DNA of 64,000 bases from M3007 sp044350425 (GTDB lineage: Bacteria > Bacteroidota > Bacteroidia > Chitinophagales > Saprospiraceae), in NCBI GenBank assembly GCA_044350425.1, contig JBILHS010000001.1:66535-130534 (forward strand), given 5' to 3'. The position numbers and the translations under genes were made by a program. This document shows, piece by piece, positions 34,205-43,041 of this stretch. The notes beneath the pieces are model-generated. The model was not told the DNA's origin, did no database searches, and saw only the letters and a program-made list of their open reading frames with translations. The first letter of the stretch is position 1. Each line of letters starts with the position of its first letter.

Positions 34205-36427
34205 ATGATGTCCTGGTTATCCCTGCGCCGTGCTTCCCTAACTGGAAGTATCCTTTTATTTTTCCTGTTTTCAGGAACACTTTCAATGGCGCAGATCCAG
34301 TCGATGGCTCCCAAAACGGCCACCCGGGCAGTAGTGGTAGGAATATCTAATTATCAAAACATTGCCAAACTGCGCTTTGCCCACAGGGACGCAGAAGCTT
34401 TCGCCGAATACCTCCGTTCTACAGCAGGAGGTAATGTGCCGGAGGATCATATTATGCTGCTGACCAACGAAAAAGCGACCCAGGCTCAGATCGGGTCAGC
34501 GCTTTTTTGGTTATTTTCGGACAGTGAAGAAGGAGATCTGGCCATTATCTATTTTTCAGGCCATGGGGATGTAGAAACCAAACTGACCAAAAATGGCTAC
34601 CTCCTGGCTTATGATGTCAACAAATCCACCTACATGGCTGGAGGAGCCATCTCGATCCGGGATCTTCAGGACATTGTCACCAACTTGACGATTGATAAAA
34701 ATGTCCAGGTATTGGTCATTACAGACGCCTGCCATTCAGGCAATCTGGCCGGTAGCGAAAGCGGGGGTAGTTTGACTACGGCCGCAGCTCTGGCTACTTC
34801 ATTTGGCAAAGACCTCAAGATCATGTCCTGCAAAGCGGATGAGCTTTCGCTGGAAGACGAGCGCTGGGGTGGCGGGCGCAGTGTTTTTTCTTATTACCTC
34901 CTGGATGGACTTCGTGGCCTGGCTGATGTGGATGAGGACCGCACGGTCAGTTTGCTGGAAATTGGTCGTTTTTTACAAGACAGTGTAAGGCGCGCCACCG
35001 CTTCTCTGGATCGGCGTCAAACGCCCATTACAAAGGGGGATGAGGATCAGGTCATCGCGAAGGTGGATGCGGCGACGCTGGCGGCACTCAAGCAGAAGTA
35101 TAACCCTCAGCCGACAGCTTTTATATCAGACCCAAAAACCACTGCATTGAACTCTGACTCGGCAGTGATGCGGCTTTACGGGGCATTTGAGGAGGCGATA
35201 CGCACAGGGCATTTATTGGAACCGGAAGCTGGCTCCGCCTATTCGATATTTCAACAAATCAAGGATCAACCCGCCATGCGCACTTATAAAAACGGGATGC
35301 GCAATGACCTGGCTGTGACCTTGCAGGATGAAGCCCAAAAAGCGATCAAAGAATACCTCAATGCTGACCCCAGGGAAATGCGAAAGCGCTGGGATCTGAA
35401 TACCAGTCGCTATCAACTTTATCCAAAATATCTGGAAAAGGCGGCGGAATTACTTGGCCCCGGTTACTTTTCGTACAATCAGATCAAGGTAAAGGAGTAT
35501 TATTTTTCAGGACTAAATATCCGATTGCAGGGCGAACAAAGGAAAACAAAGGCAGAAAAAGACTCTTTGTATACCATAGCCAAAGCCTTTCAGGAAAAAA
35601 CCCTTGAATTGGATTCGACAGCTGCTTATGCTTACAATGAGCTGGGGATTTTGGCGAGGAGATTTGAAAACTATGAGCAATCTATAGCGTATTTCAATAA
35701 AGCGACTATACATTCACCGACCTGGGTTTTGCCATGGGCCAATTTGTGTGGTAGTTACAATGAAATCGGCCAGATAGAATCTGCGGAAAAATCAGGTTTG
35801 AAAGCTTTTGGTTTGGATAGCACGTCAGCGTTGACAAATTACAACCTCGGGTACGTATATTGGACAAAAGAAACGCCTGAAAAAGCAGCCTATTATTTTC
35901 AAAAAACGATAGAATACTCACCGGACTACTCCAATGCTTACTTTAATTTGGGTCTATATCACTATCGCAATGGAACCTATACTTCCGCTGAGCAAATGTT
36001 TGAAGAATATAAGAAGCGGGTTCCAACAGATCCTGATGTCTATGAGAATTTGGGAGAGGTTTCATTAAAACTTGGAAAACCCGAAATTGCCGAAACACAT
36101 TTTTTAAAAGCAATAGAAATTGATCCTCAATATGTAGCGGCTCGTCTTGGTTTAAGTGAGCTTTATTTATCAAAAGGCGAGTTAAATAAATCAGACGAAT
36201 GGTTCAAAGAGTATTCCAAAATGAGGCCGGACGATTCAAATGGTTTTTTCTATTTAGCACTTAGAAATAGCCAAAACGTTTCGTTAGCCCTAAAATATTT
36301 AGAAAGTGCTTTTCAAAAAGGGTTCAATGACCTCAATAGATTAAAAGCCGAATCTAGGCTAAATACCATTCGAAATAAGTCTGAATATGCTAAGTTAGTA
36401 AAAAAATATTTTCCAGATCGGACTTAA
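34205..36427 (+). CDS. Exported caspase-fold (C14) peptidase with C-terminal TPR repeats
   Basis: A 740-residue exported protein: a signal peptide (SILLFFLFSGTLSMAQ), then a caspase-like domain (about residues 40-280) with the catalytic pair SGHGD (His120) and DACHSG (Cys176), and ASLDRRQTPITKGDED at the end of the domain. From about residue 440 at least six TPR repeats follow (for example AYNELGILARRFENYEQSIA, VYENLGEVSLKLGKPEIAET). Orthocaspases cleave after basic residues and are linked to stress or death responses; here the enzyme would act outside the cytoplasm. The final third is more AT-rich than the caspase part, hinting at a different history. It is the first gene of an unusual cluster of exported proteases. 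Confidence 0.88.
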   Translation: MMSWLSLRRASLTGSILLFFLFSGTLSMAQIQSMAPKTATRAVVVGISNYQNIAKLRFAHRDAEAFAEYLRSTAGGNVPEDHIMLLTNEKATQAQIGSALFWLFSDSEEGDLAIIYFSGHGDVETKLTKNGYLLAYDVNKSTYMAGGAISIRDLQDIVTNLTIDKNVQVLVITDACHSGNLAGSESGGSLTTAAALATSFGKDLKIMSCKADELSLEDERWGGGRSVFSYYLLDGLRGLADVDEDRTVSLLEIGRFLQDSVRRATASLDRRQTPITKGDEDQVIAKVDAATLAALKQKYNPQPTAFISDPKTTALNSDSAVMRLYGAFEEAIRTGHLLEPEAGSAYSIFQQIKDQPAMRTYKNGMRNDLAVTLQDEAQKAIKEYLNADPREMRKRWDLNTSRYQLYPKYLEKAAELLGPGYFSYNQIKVKEYYFSGLNIRLQGEQRKTKAEKDSLYTIAKAFQEKTLELDSTAAYAYNELGILARRFENYEQSIAYFNKATIHSPTWVLPWANLCGSYNEIGQIESAEKSGLKAFGLDSTSALTNYNLGYVYWTKETPEKAAYYFQKTIEYSPDYSNAYFNLGLYHYRNGTYTSAEQMFEEYKKRVPTDPDVYENLGEVSLKLGKPEIAETHFLKAIEIDPQYVAARLGLSELYLSKGELNKSDEWFKEYSKMRPDDSNGFFYLALRNSQNVSLALKYLESAFQKGFNDLNRLKAESRLNTIRNKSEYAKLVKKYFPDRT

Positions 36428-36547
36428 CTTTATCCGTATTGCGGTTAAAGTGATAGAGTAGACTTAAAAATTGGCTACTCTATTCACCTTAAACAGACAA
36501 GGCACTTAAGATTATACAGTTAGAACTATATAATTTCAGGTTCCTTA

Positions 36548-37669
36548 TTACCAATAGCCCTGGGCAGCTTTTACGGCCAAACGTCTAAAGCCATATCGCG
36601 CCCAGAATGCCGAATGCATCATTCGAAATAAATTATCCGGACTCTTTTGTGCCATCGAAGCATAGGTTTGCTCTGCTGCATAAAACCATTCTGCCTCTTC
36701 CAAAGCAACCGCTTCAATCAGGGCGCTAATTGAAGGGTTTAGGCTGGATTTTGAGAGGGCCGAACTTCTGGCTTGCTTTAGGGTGCTTTCCCAATCCTGA
36801 TCAGATCCAACCCCAAATTCCAGCTCCTTGGAAACCATGGCTGTGCTTCCGGATACCGAAACCTTCCAGGAATAAACTTGCTCCTGGGTCAGGTTTAAGG
36901 TTTTTAGGTCAATTACAGCAAAAGTATCCTGAATGTTTACGCTATGGACGACTTTGCCTGCTTCATCCTTAATTTCCAGGTGGTAAGGTTCTTTGTTGGC
37001 TGGTCTGGACCAGTTAAAGGTAATTTTGGAAGCACTGACTTTGCCAAACGGCATGATGAGTTTTATAGCAGAGCCCTTGCCTCCCCAACCATCTCCACTT
37101 TTCTTAGGATCGGTAACTGCAGTACCCCAACCATCTCCACTTTTCTTAGGATCCGTAACTGCCGTGCCCCAACCATCTCCACTTTTCTTCGGATCGGTGA
37201 CCGCAGTGCCCCAACCATCTCCACTTTTCTTAGGATCGGTGACTGCAGTACCCCAACCATCTCCGCTTTTCTTAGGATCTGTAACCGCATTACTCCATCC
37301 ATCCCCCCGCTTTTTAGCCACCGCCACCATCTCCACCGCAGCCATCACTTTCTCAGCAAAATCATGGTCTGCGTCCAGAGTTACCGAGCTGGATTTATTC
37401 CCACAAATACTGGATAGCTCGAGGGTTTGTCCACCAGCCACTTCTTTGAACTGCCCAGCACATAAAATGGTAGCCTTGGCGCCTGCAGGAAGTTTGAGCT
37501 TACTGGTAGGCTGCGCTACTGCTCCGGCCTCCACTGGCCGGGCTTTGGATTTCCCTTGAGAAATCAGCCCGACTTTCCCTGTGGTGCGCACAATGACCAC
37601 TGGTTCATTTTGAGCCTGAAGGGATAATGCCAGCATTACAGTGGCAATAAAAAGGAGTTGTTTTTTCAT
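36548..37669 (-). CDS. Exported FecR-like protein with 14-residue tandem repeats
   Basis: A 373-residue protein with a signal peptide (FIATVMLALSLQAQ). An N-terminal FecR-like strand-rich region (VVIVRTTGKVGLISQGKSKA, LKLPAGAKATILCAG) is followed by tandem repeats of GDGWGTAVTDPKKS (five full copies and a partial one). An Ig-like region comes next (ITFNWSRPANKEPYHLEIKD, YSWKVSVSGS), then a helical C-terminus (EWFYAAEQTYASMAQKSPDN). This C-terminus and the general layout match the protein at 39322-40266, so the two are paralogues. It is the last gene of a four-gene operon headed by the CHASE2 protein. FecR-like domains usually occur in envelope sensing; the function here is unknown. Confidence 0.75.
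   Translation of the reverse strand: MKKQLLFIATVMLALSLQAQNEPVVIVRTTGKVGLISQGKSKARPVEAGAVAQPTSKLKLPAGAKATILCAGQFKEVAGGQTLELSSICGNKSSSVTLDADHDFAEKVMAAVEMVAVAKKRGDGWSNAVTDPKKSGDGWGTAVTDPKKSGDGWGTAVTDPKKSGDGWGTAVTDPKKSGDGWGTAVTDPKKSGDGWGGKGSAIKLIMPFGKVSASKITFNWSRPANKEPYHLEIKDEAGKVVHSVNIQDTFAVIDLKTLNLTQEQVYSWKVSVSGSTAMVSKELEFGVGSDQDWESTLKQARSSALSKSSLNPSISALIEAVALEEAEWFYAAEQTYASMAQKSPDNLFRMMHSAFWARYGFRRLAVKAAQGYW
37085..37306. repeat. 42-bp tandem repeat encoding GDGWGTAVTDPKKS
   Basis: Five full 42-bp units, beginning at 37085, 37127, 37169, 37211 and 37253, plus a partial one, in frame within the FecR-like gene. Units differ at only a few third-codon positions, which points to recent expansion. 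Confidence 0.95.
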
Positions 37670-37704
37670 AATAGATTGATTTAATTTGCTTCAATTAAGA
37701 AATG

Positions 37705-39321
37705 TCACGAAGCGCTCTTCCGGAATACACCCCAGCTTTCCACTTTAGATTGCGGTGTAATACGGAAGAAGAGATTAAATTCCGGGTAAACCCAGACACT
37801 TCCGTTCGGAAGCGCAATGGAACGGGGTGGCTTCCCATACGCGGTAGAAACCTTTTCCTGGGCATCACCTAAACCAATGCCCCGGAGCGTACGGCCGGTG
37901 TAATTGGCTTGGGTTTCCTGCACCAGCGCATAGTTTTTGCCATTATTTGCGTAGTGGATGAACAACCTTGAATTTTTGAACTGGCGAATGCCACAAAGTA
38001 TTTTTTTGTCCACCTTCACTTCGCGGTCGGTGGTAGGAGTCGCTAAAAAATCTGCCAAAGGGAATTGTTCGATCTCCTCCAGGCCCTTAGCCGAAATGGT
38101 GGCGCCTGAAGCGGGATATGGGGTCTTTTGCAGGGTTTCCAGATTCATCTTTGCCCAGGGATTGCCTTGTTTGCTGGCTTGTTCCCAAAGTTTCACTGCT
38201 GTTGTACTGTCCATTTGTTGTGCTGCAATGACGCCTTCGAGTACCACAAAATCAGATACGATCTGGGCATCTGCAGTCTTCTTTTTTCCTTTTTTGATCG
38301 TGTATACCGCATCATCCCATTCACGATTCAAGGTCAGCACACATGCTTTATTGACATAGGCTGAACCATAGTTTTCATCCAGAAGCAAAGCACGTTCAAA
38401 ATGATCCAAAGCGGTTTTTAAAAGCGCATTTTTCCGGGCCTCCTTTTCCAGATCATTACTTTTCAAGGAAAAAAGACGCGATTTGGGATCTAACTCCAGC
38501 GGCAAGGCATAACGCATTTCCGACGGCTCCATCAACCCCAGGGCGGCCAGAGCAGCGTTCACACCTGCATTGTTGTAGATCTCGCGACTTTGATAGGTTT
38601 CCAGAATACGTTTGTGGTAGGCTGCAGCATCTGCATAGTTGCCCAGAATGGTGAGCAGGTTGGCCGTTTCAAACACGATCAGCAGGTCTTTTAGTTGACC
38701 CATAGCGGCATCCACCATTTTGAGTCGGTCGTTCAGACTGGGGTATCCTGGCAGATCATCCGGCAGGTCATACGCGCTGTAAAGCTTATTTAGCAGCTCA
38801 GGCATGATACCGTAGGTGTTATACCCCACGGAAAAGGCCATAAAACCGCCCAGGTAATCACATTGTGTTTCCTGTTTCAAACCTTCTTCCAGGTTTTCCA
38901 AACGTCTCGCCGTCTCTAGGTCACCATTTTCTTTGGCAAAGTGCCTTTTCCAATCATGTTTTTCATAATAATGAATGAGCTCATGGGAGAGCAATGCGGC
39001 CAATGCATTGAGGGAATCCTTTCCAAAACCCATACATATATCAAACATTTTTTCATCCAGGATGATCTGAATCTTGTCTGGATTGAAGGAAGCGCCATCT
39101 CCGGGTTTCCGATTCATGACCAGGGTGGGCCTTTGCATGCGGTAATCACCACGCGCACTGAGTAGTGCATCGAATACTTTTTGGGCGGTTGCTATTTTGT
39201 ACCCGCTCACCTTTTCAGACAACTCATTGCCATGAGGGCCCGGGACAAACCCAAACTCTTGTCCCTGTGCCATTTGGGTGGCAAATACAATCAGTATCAG
39301 TATTCTAAACGACTTCATCAT
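37705..39321 (-). CDS. Exported M48-like metalloprotease with TPR region
   Basis: A 538-residue exported protein. After the signal peptide (ILILIVFATQMAQGQ) comes an M48-type zinc site HELIHYYEKH (first His residue 113), with the third ligand region ETQCDYLGGF about 55 residues on. A helical TPR-like region follows (HFERALLLDENYGSAYVNKA). A C-terminal module TLRGIGLGDAQEKVSTAYG recalls the BamE/SmpA-like G-x-V-x-x-xYG pattern. The gene at 43042-44769 encodes a paralogue with the same order of parts. It begins one base after the FecR-like gene at 39322 ends, inside the CHASE2 operon. Probably a periplasmic protease; the substrate is unknown. Confidence 0.8.
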   Translation of the reverse strand: MMKSFRILILIVFATQMAQGQEFGFVPGPHGNELSEKVSGYKIATAQKVFDALLSARGDYRMQRPTLVMNRKPGDGASFNPDKIQIILDEKMFDICMGFGKDSLNALAALLSHELIHYYEKHDWKRHFAKENGDLETARRLENLEEGLKQETQCDYLGGFMAFSVGYNTYGIMPELLNKLYSAYDLPDDLPGYPSLNDRLKMVDAAMGQLKDLLIVFETANLLTILGNYADAAAYHKRILETYQSREIYNNAGVNAALAALGLMEPSEMRYALPLELDPKSRLFSLKSNDLEKEARKNALLKTALDHFERALLLDENYGSAYVNKACVLTLNREWDDAVYTIKKGKKKTADAQIVSDFVVLEGVIAAQQMDSTTAVKLWEQASKQGNPWAKMNLETLQKTPYPASGATISAKGLEEIEQFPLADFLATPTTDREVKVDKKILCGIRQFKNSRLFIHYANNGKNYALVQETQANYTGRTLRGIGLGDAQEKVSTAYGKPPRSIALPNGSVWVYPEFNLFFRITPQSKVESWGVFRKSAS

Positions 39322-40266
39322 TTACTTTGGGGTATTCATGAGTACTAAATTAGCCTCCGGCAACATATCCATTCGGGCAAGAAAGGTGGCATACATTTTT
39401 CGATACAAAGCATTGTCCGGCTCTGTGGCCAATAAATGCGCATAAGTGCTATTCGCAGCATAAAAGCAGTGCTCTTCCTCTAATTTATAGGCCATCATCA
39501 ATTGTTGTTCAAAGGGGCTTGCCTCCTGATAGACCGGGTCGCTGGTAAGATCTGTTTGTTTTTCTGCCAGGCAAGCATGACAAATTTCAAATGCCAAGGG
39601 GACTGATTTTGCACTTTGGCCTCTGGTAACCGACCAGGTATATACTGAATCCAGGTTTAGGGCGAGCTGATCCAGATCAAGGGTGATGGCTGTGTCGCGA
39701 ACCTGCAATTGAGCAACCGGAACATTCTGCCCGGTATAGAGGGTAAACGTATATGGGCCTACTACACCGGTGGTGTCGCGCCATTTAAATATGACGTTGG
39801 CGGAGGGCAGTTTGCCGGAGCTCAAAAGCGCCGGAAAGAACGAATAGTCAGGTTTAATCACGCCTTTTATCCCTCCGCTTGATTTATCCATGTATTTACG
39901 ATGGTATTTTTTGACGTTCTCTGTACTCTCTCCTTCCTTCACACTTTCGGTCAAAAAATTAAAAAAGCGGCCTGTAAAGCTCATTTCACTGGCCCGGGTT
40001 GCTACACTGACCACATCCTGAACGTTTCTAAATTTACTACCCTTTACCCAAAAGCGATAGCCATTGTAGACCAGTTTGGCTGATTCATTGCCTTTGCAAC
40101 GAATCTTTCCTTTCATTTCAAATTGGGTTCCAGGCCCTTTGAGCAACGGAGCTGAGCTCGCCTGCGGATAATAATAGACCTGACCACTCAATACCGTAAT
40201 GGCTGATTGTGCAGACACGTCAAATTGTAGAAAAAGGCAGCAGATTGCGAGGGTAATTGTTCTCAT
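39322..40266 (-). CDS. Exported FecR-like/Ig-like protein
   Basis: A 314-residue protein with a signal peptide (TLAICCLFLQFDVSAQ). It has an N-terminal FecR-like region (ITVLSGQVYYYPQASSAPLL, ESAKLVYNGYRFWVKGS) and a central Ig-like segment (ANVIFKWRDTTGVVGPYTFT). The helical C-terminus contains HCFYAANSTYAHLLATEPDN and MYATFLARMDM. The C-terminus matches that of the 36548 gene product (FYAA..TYA....PDN and F.AR), so the two are paralogues with and without the tandem-repeat insert. It lies 29 bases after the CHASE2 gene and abuts the M48-like gene, so these genes are surely cotranscribed. Confidence 0.75.
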   Translation of the reverse strand: MRTITLAICCLFLQFDVSAQSAITVLSGQVYYYPQASSAPLLKGPGTQFEMKGKIRCKGNESAKLVYNGYRFWVKGSKFRNVQDVVSVATRASEMSFTGRFFNFLTESVKEGESTENVKKYHRKYMDKSSGGIKGVIKPDYSFFPALLSSGKLPSANVIFKWRDTTGVVGPYTFTLYTGQNVPVAQLQVRDTAITLDLDQLALNLDSVYTWSVTRGQSAKSVPLAFEICHACLAEKQTDLTSDPVYQEASPFEQQLMMAYKLEEEHCFYAANSTYAHLLATEPDNALYRKMYATFLARMDMLPEANLVLMNTPK

Positions 40267-40295
40267 GATTTTACTTGTTTCGATTTTGCAATGTA

Positions 40296-41588
40296 CTATG
40301 CTTTGGGGCCGGAATGTTTGTCATGTGTTTTCTCCTCCGTTGATTTCGGTTCCTGAGCGGCCTCACTTGGTTTTTCTATACGCTTGAGATGTTTGGACGG
40401 CCCTGGAAGCACGTAAGGTATTCGTTCCAAAAGCTTAACCCGCTTACGAATGCCGTTATCATAAAACTTTACAGCATCGAAAGTTAAAAGCAAAGCAGTG
40501 ATCCAATAGGCCACATCCATTTTTATTCGATAAAAATGAAAAAGCAGTGCAACGATAAAAAACAAAAGGATTATTTCGCCTAGTTGAAGAAAGCGTGTGA
40601 CGAATTGAAAAGGAAGGCTCACGCGGCGATATATTTGATAGAACAAATGTATGTTAAAATAGCAGAAAATAAATGTCAACAGCAGGTTAACCCAAAAAGA
40701 AAGTTCTCGAATGTAGGTATTGTCGAGCATCATCCGGATGATGTTAGCGTGGATGACCACACCGTACATATCCGGGGTATTATGTCCGGTATACCTGATG
40801 TTTAAGGGCGTGTAGTGCATGTCCACAATGGGTCTGTTCTTTTCATCCATTGGAACAAAACCGATCAGCACGATCTTATCCCGAAGATCTGGTTTTGTGT
40901 AAAGGATATCGTGTACGCCCAACTGAATAAACAGGTCCTGATCACCGGAATAATAGATCTCTTCTACCTCGTTATTCCTTTTAAAGAGTCGTTCTACAGC
41001 TGCCGGATCATACATGGATACCACCCGGGTGGCAAATGAAAGACATTCCTCCTCCTCCGTCATTTCGCGGGGACTGATATACCGTATGGTACTTGAATCA
41101 TTGTCTACAAAATTGACAAACCCTGTATTGATATAGTTCGAGAAAAAAGTATCGCATCCTTCTTGTCGCCTGAAAGTTTTTTCATCCTTTTCGAGATCTG
41201 CTACCTTATTTGCCAACACAATATTTTCCATGCGCAGCAAGCTTTTCCGGAACATAGAATCAATTCGCGGATCCTTCTGTTCTTCAAACCGAATATCCAG
41301 TCCAATTACTTTAGCCCCTGACTCTACAATTCGATCCACCATCATTCGCAGGGTATCTCTATCGGTTGGATAGCCCGAGTTTACCAGTACGATCCGATGA
41401 TCAATTTCAATATTCCTTTTACTCCGCAACCTGGAGTATACAATGTCTGTGATCTCATAATCCCGGATGGTTTCATTAAAAGGGTTTAAAAAATGGAAAT
41501 TGATCCGAATGACGTCCAGAAACCAGATCAGGACAAACATCAGGCAGGTCACAATCAGACTATGTGGATAAATGAGTTTTCTCAACAT
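40296..41588 (-). CDS. CHASE2-domain membrane sensor without output domain
   Basis: A 430-residue membrane protein: one N-terminal helix (HSLIVTCLMFVLIWFLDVI), then a large periplasmic CHASE2 domain (about residues 45-290; HRIVLVNSGYPTDRDTLRMM, ESGAKVIGLDIRFEEQKDPR, DKIVLIGFVPMDEKNRP, DMYGVVIHANIIRMMLD). Three C-terminal helices follow (WVNLLLTFIFCYFNIHLFY, GEIILLFFIVALLFHFY, AYWITALLLTFDAVKFYD) and a charged tail of about 50 residues. CHASE2 normally feeds a cytoplasmic kinase, cyclase or other enzyme; none is present here. The start is the Met at 41588. It heads a four-gene operon with FecR-like and M48-like partners and is divergent from the gene at 41689. Confidence 0.86.
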   Translation of the reverse strand: MLRKLIYPHSLIVTCLMFVLIWFLDVIRINFHFLNPFNETIRDYEITDIVYSRLRSKRNIEIDHRIVLVNSGYPTDRDTLRMMVDRIVESGAKVIGLDIRFEEQKDPRIDSMFRKSLLRMENIVLANKVADLEKDEKTFRRQEGCDTFFSNYINTGFVNFVDNDSSTIRYISPREMTEEEECLSFATRVVSMYDPAAVERLFKRNNEVEEIYYSGDQDLFIQLGVHDILYTKPDLRDKIVLIGFVPMDEKNRPIVDMHYTPLNIRYTGHNTPDMYGVVIHANIIRMMLDNTYIRELSFWVNLLLTFIFCYFNIHLFYQIYRRVSLPFQFVTRFLQLGEIILLFFIVALLFHFYRIKMDVAYWITALLLTFDAVKFYDNGIRKRVKLLERIPYVLPGPSKHLKRIEKPSEAAQEPKSTEEKTHDKHSGPKA

Positions 41589-41688
41589 GATAAAGCTCCA
41601 AAACAGGTTGCCCGACAAGGTATAAAAACTACCAGAATTAGCATCTTTTTCAAAATTAAGACTGTATTTTCACCGCAAAAAAAATCTT

Positions 41689-42465
41689 ATGTTGCGCAAA
41701 ACCCTTTGTCTGCTTTCTTTCCTCCACTTTTTCGGAGCGCTTCCGGCGCAGGATCTGCATGTTTATTACAACGTATTCAGGGATTCGGTTTACTATGTTC
41801 AAAACGGCAAAACCACGGATAAACCTACTATCAGAAAAGGAAATACGGTACAGCTCCACGTCGAGAACTACAACAACTACCTTTATGAGGTCTCCGTTGC
41901 CATTGAAAAAGAGGAGATCCCGGTAGCAAGTACCCAAACCGCTGGATTGCTTGGTCAAATCGGTGGCGGCGGTGCCATGCCCTTCAGTTTTCTTTTCAAA
42001 GGAGGTGATCAGATGCTGGGTAAATTCTTCTCTCCGCTTTCTGGCGATGATTTGGAAGAGGGAAGTGGGTTTACAAAAACAGCGGCTGAAAAAGAACGTC
42101 TGGAAAAAGTGGCCCAGCTTAAAAAAATGGAAGCTGATTTTAGTACTGCAAAAGAAAAATTGTTTGCCCTTGAAAGCGCTCTGAAAACCATGCAGGAGCA
42201 AGTTCAACAAAAATTAGCCGCACAGCGCATTCAGGCTTTTGCTGTAGAGGAGATCGACCACATCCGCTACAACGCACACCTTGAACCCAGCCAAATCAAA
42301 CGTATGTCCGGCGAATATATGGAGCGGATTTTTGCCGAAAAAGATCCCAACAAAATTGACCTCAACCAGGTGCTCAAGATCGCAGACGCACAAACTGAAC
42401 TGCCCAAATCCATCCTGGAGTATCGAAAAAAAGCGGATCAATATGCCACCAGTGCCGGCATGTAG
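41689..42465 (+). CDS. Exported coiled-coil protein, N-terminal part of a frameshifted gene
   Basis: A 258-codon frame: a signal peptide (LCLLSFLHFFGALPAQ), a strand-rich domain (LHVYYNVFRDSVYYVQNGKT, VQLHVENYNNYLYEVSVAIE), a glycine-rich stretch, then a long coiled coil (EKERLEKVAQLKKMEADFST to ALKTMQEQVQQKL). It ends QYATSAGM-stop. A -1 shift at the ATG of that end restores an open frame, GMVATSEKLSMQLKL, running straight into the next frame at 42486. One base has probably been lost from an original ATGGTAGCG. The two frames are therefore best seen as one gene of about 443 codons. It is divergent from the CHASE2 operon; I recognise no family. Confidence 0.75.
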   Translation: MLRKTLCLLSFLHFFGALPAQDLHVYYNVFRDSVYYVQNGKTTDKPTIRKGNTVQLHVENYNNYLYEVSVAIEKEEIPVASTQTAGLLGQIGGGGAMPFSFLFKGGDQMLGKFFSPLSGDDLEEGSGFTKTAAEKERLEKVAQLKKMEADFSTAKEKLFALESALKTMQEQVQQKLAAQRIQAFAVEEIDHIRYNAHLEPSQIKRMSGEYMERIFAEKDPNKIDLNQVLKIADAQTELPKSILEYRKKADQYATSAGM

Positions 42466-42485
42466 CGACCAGTGAAAAACTGAGT

Positions 42486-43019
42486 ATGCAGTTGAAGCTT
42501 TCACCGATCGATTCTTTGGAACGGAAAGGCATAAAAACGATTGAATTAACTCCCGTAGTTGTGAATGTTTTTGGCGGAATGCGTGTCCGGGCCAGCGTTG
42601 GACTCAATTTCGGGCAGTTTTTTAGCCGTCCACAAACCTTTTTTATCCGGGACTCCGTGCTGCAATCCAGCAATAAGGATGCCTTTGTTCCCGTCATGAC
42701 CTCATTCGTACATTTTTACGCGCCTAGTCCACGCGCCGTATCCATTGCAGGAACCTTTGGTGTGGGCTTTCCGCTCGGTGGTGGTGAAAACCTGCAAGCC
42801 ATCTCTTTCTTCCTGGGGTCGAGCCTGCTTTTTGGAAAAGGAGAACGCATCGTACTAAATGCCGGGATCATGGGAGGTAAAAAGGAGCAACTTTCTCAAG
42901 GGTATAAAATCGGTGATGCCTACGGTTTGGAGTCCATCGAGGCACCCACGACCTCGGTTTATGCATTGGGCTATTATCTTGGCGTTTCCTTCAATCTGGC
43001 AGGTGGTGGATCGAACTAA
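42486..43019 (+). CDS. C-terminal, barrel-like part of the frameshifted gene at 41689
   Basis: A 177-codon frame with no signal peptide of its own, although the content is strand-rich and barrel-like (VVNVFGGMRVRASVGLNFGQ, VSIAGTFGVGFPLGGGENLQ, FFLGSSLLFGKGERIVLNAG, ending YALGYYLGVSFNLAGGGSN). It joins the upstream frame by a -1 shift near 42462, and the codons just before its ATG (ATSEKLS) read as protein. It is therefore the outer-membrane-like end of the same gene. Whether the shift is a sequencing error, a true mutation or a programmed event cannot be told here; no slippery heptamer lies exactly at the shift. Confidence 0.7.
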   Translation: MQLKLSPIDSLERKGIKTIELTPVVVNVFGGMRVRASVGLNFGQFFSRPQTFFIRDSVLQSSNKDAFVPVMTSFVHFYAPSPRAVSIAGTFGVGFPLGGGENLQAISFFLGSSLLFGKGERIVLNAGIMGGKKEQLSQGYKIGDAYGLESIEAPTTSVYALGYYLGVSFNLAGGGSN

Positions 43020-43041
43020 GAGCTTGTTCGGGATTTAAGAA

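Noticed and set aside
37085..37306. Regular repeats that could suggest a CRISPR array
   Set aside because: Units are contiguous 42-bp coding repeats without spacers, in frame with an exported protein, and no cas gene is near.
42426..42432. A run of seven A residues as a programmed frameshift site for the split gene
   Set aside because: The frame used after the run still reads as good protein (ADQYATSAGM) for about 30 more bases, so the shift lies near 42462, not at the A run.
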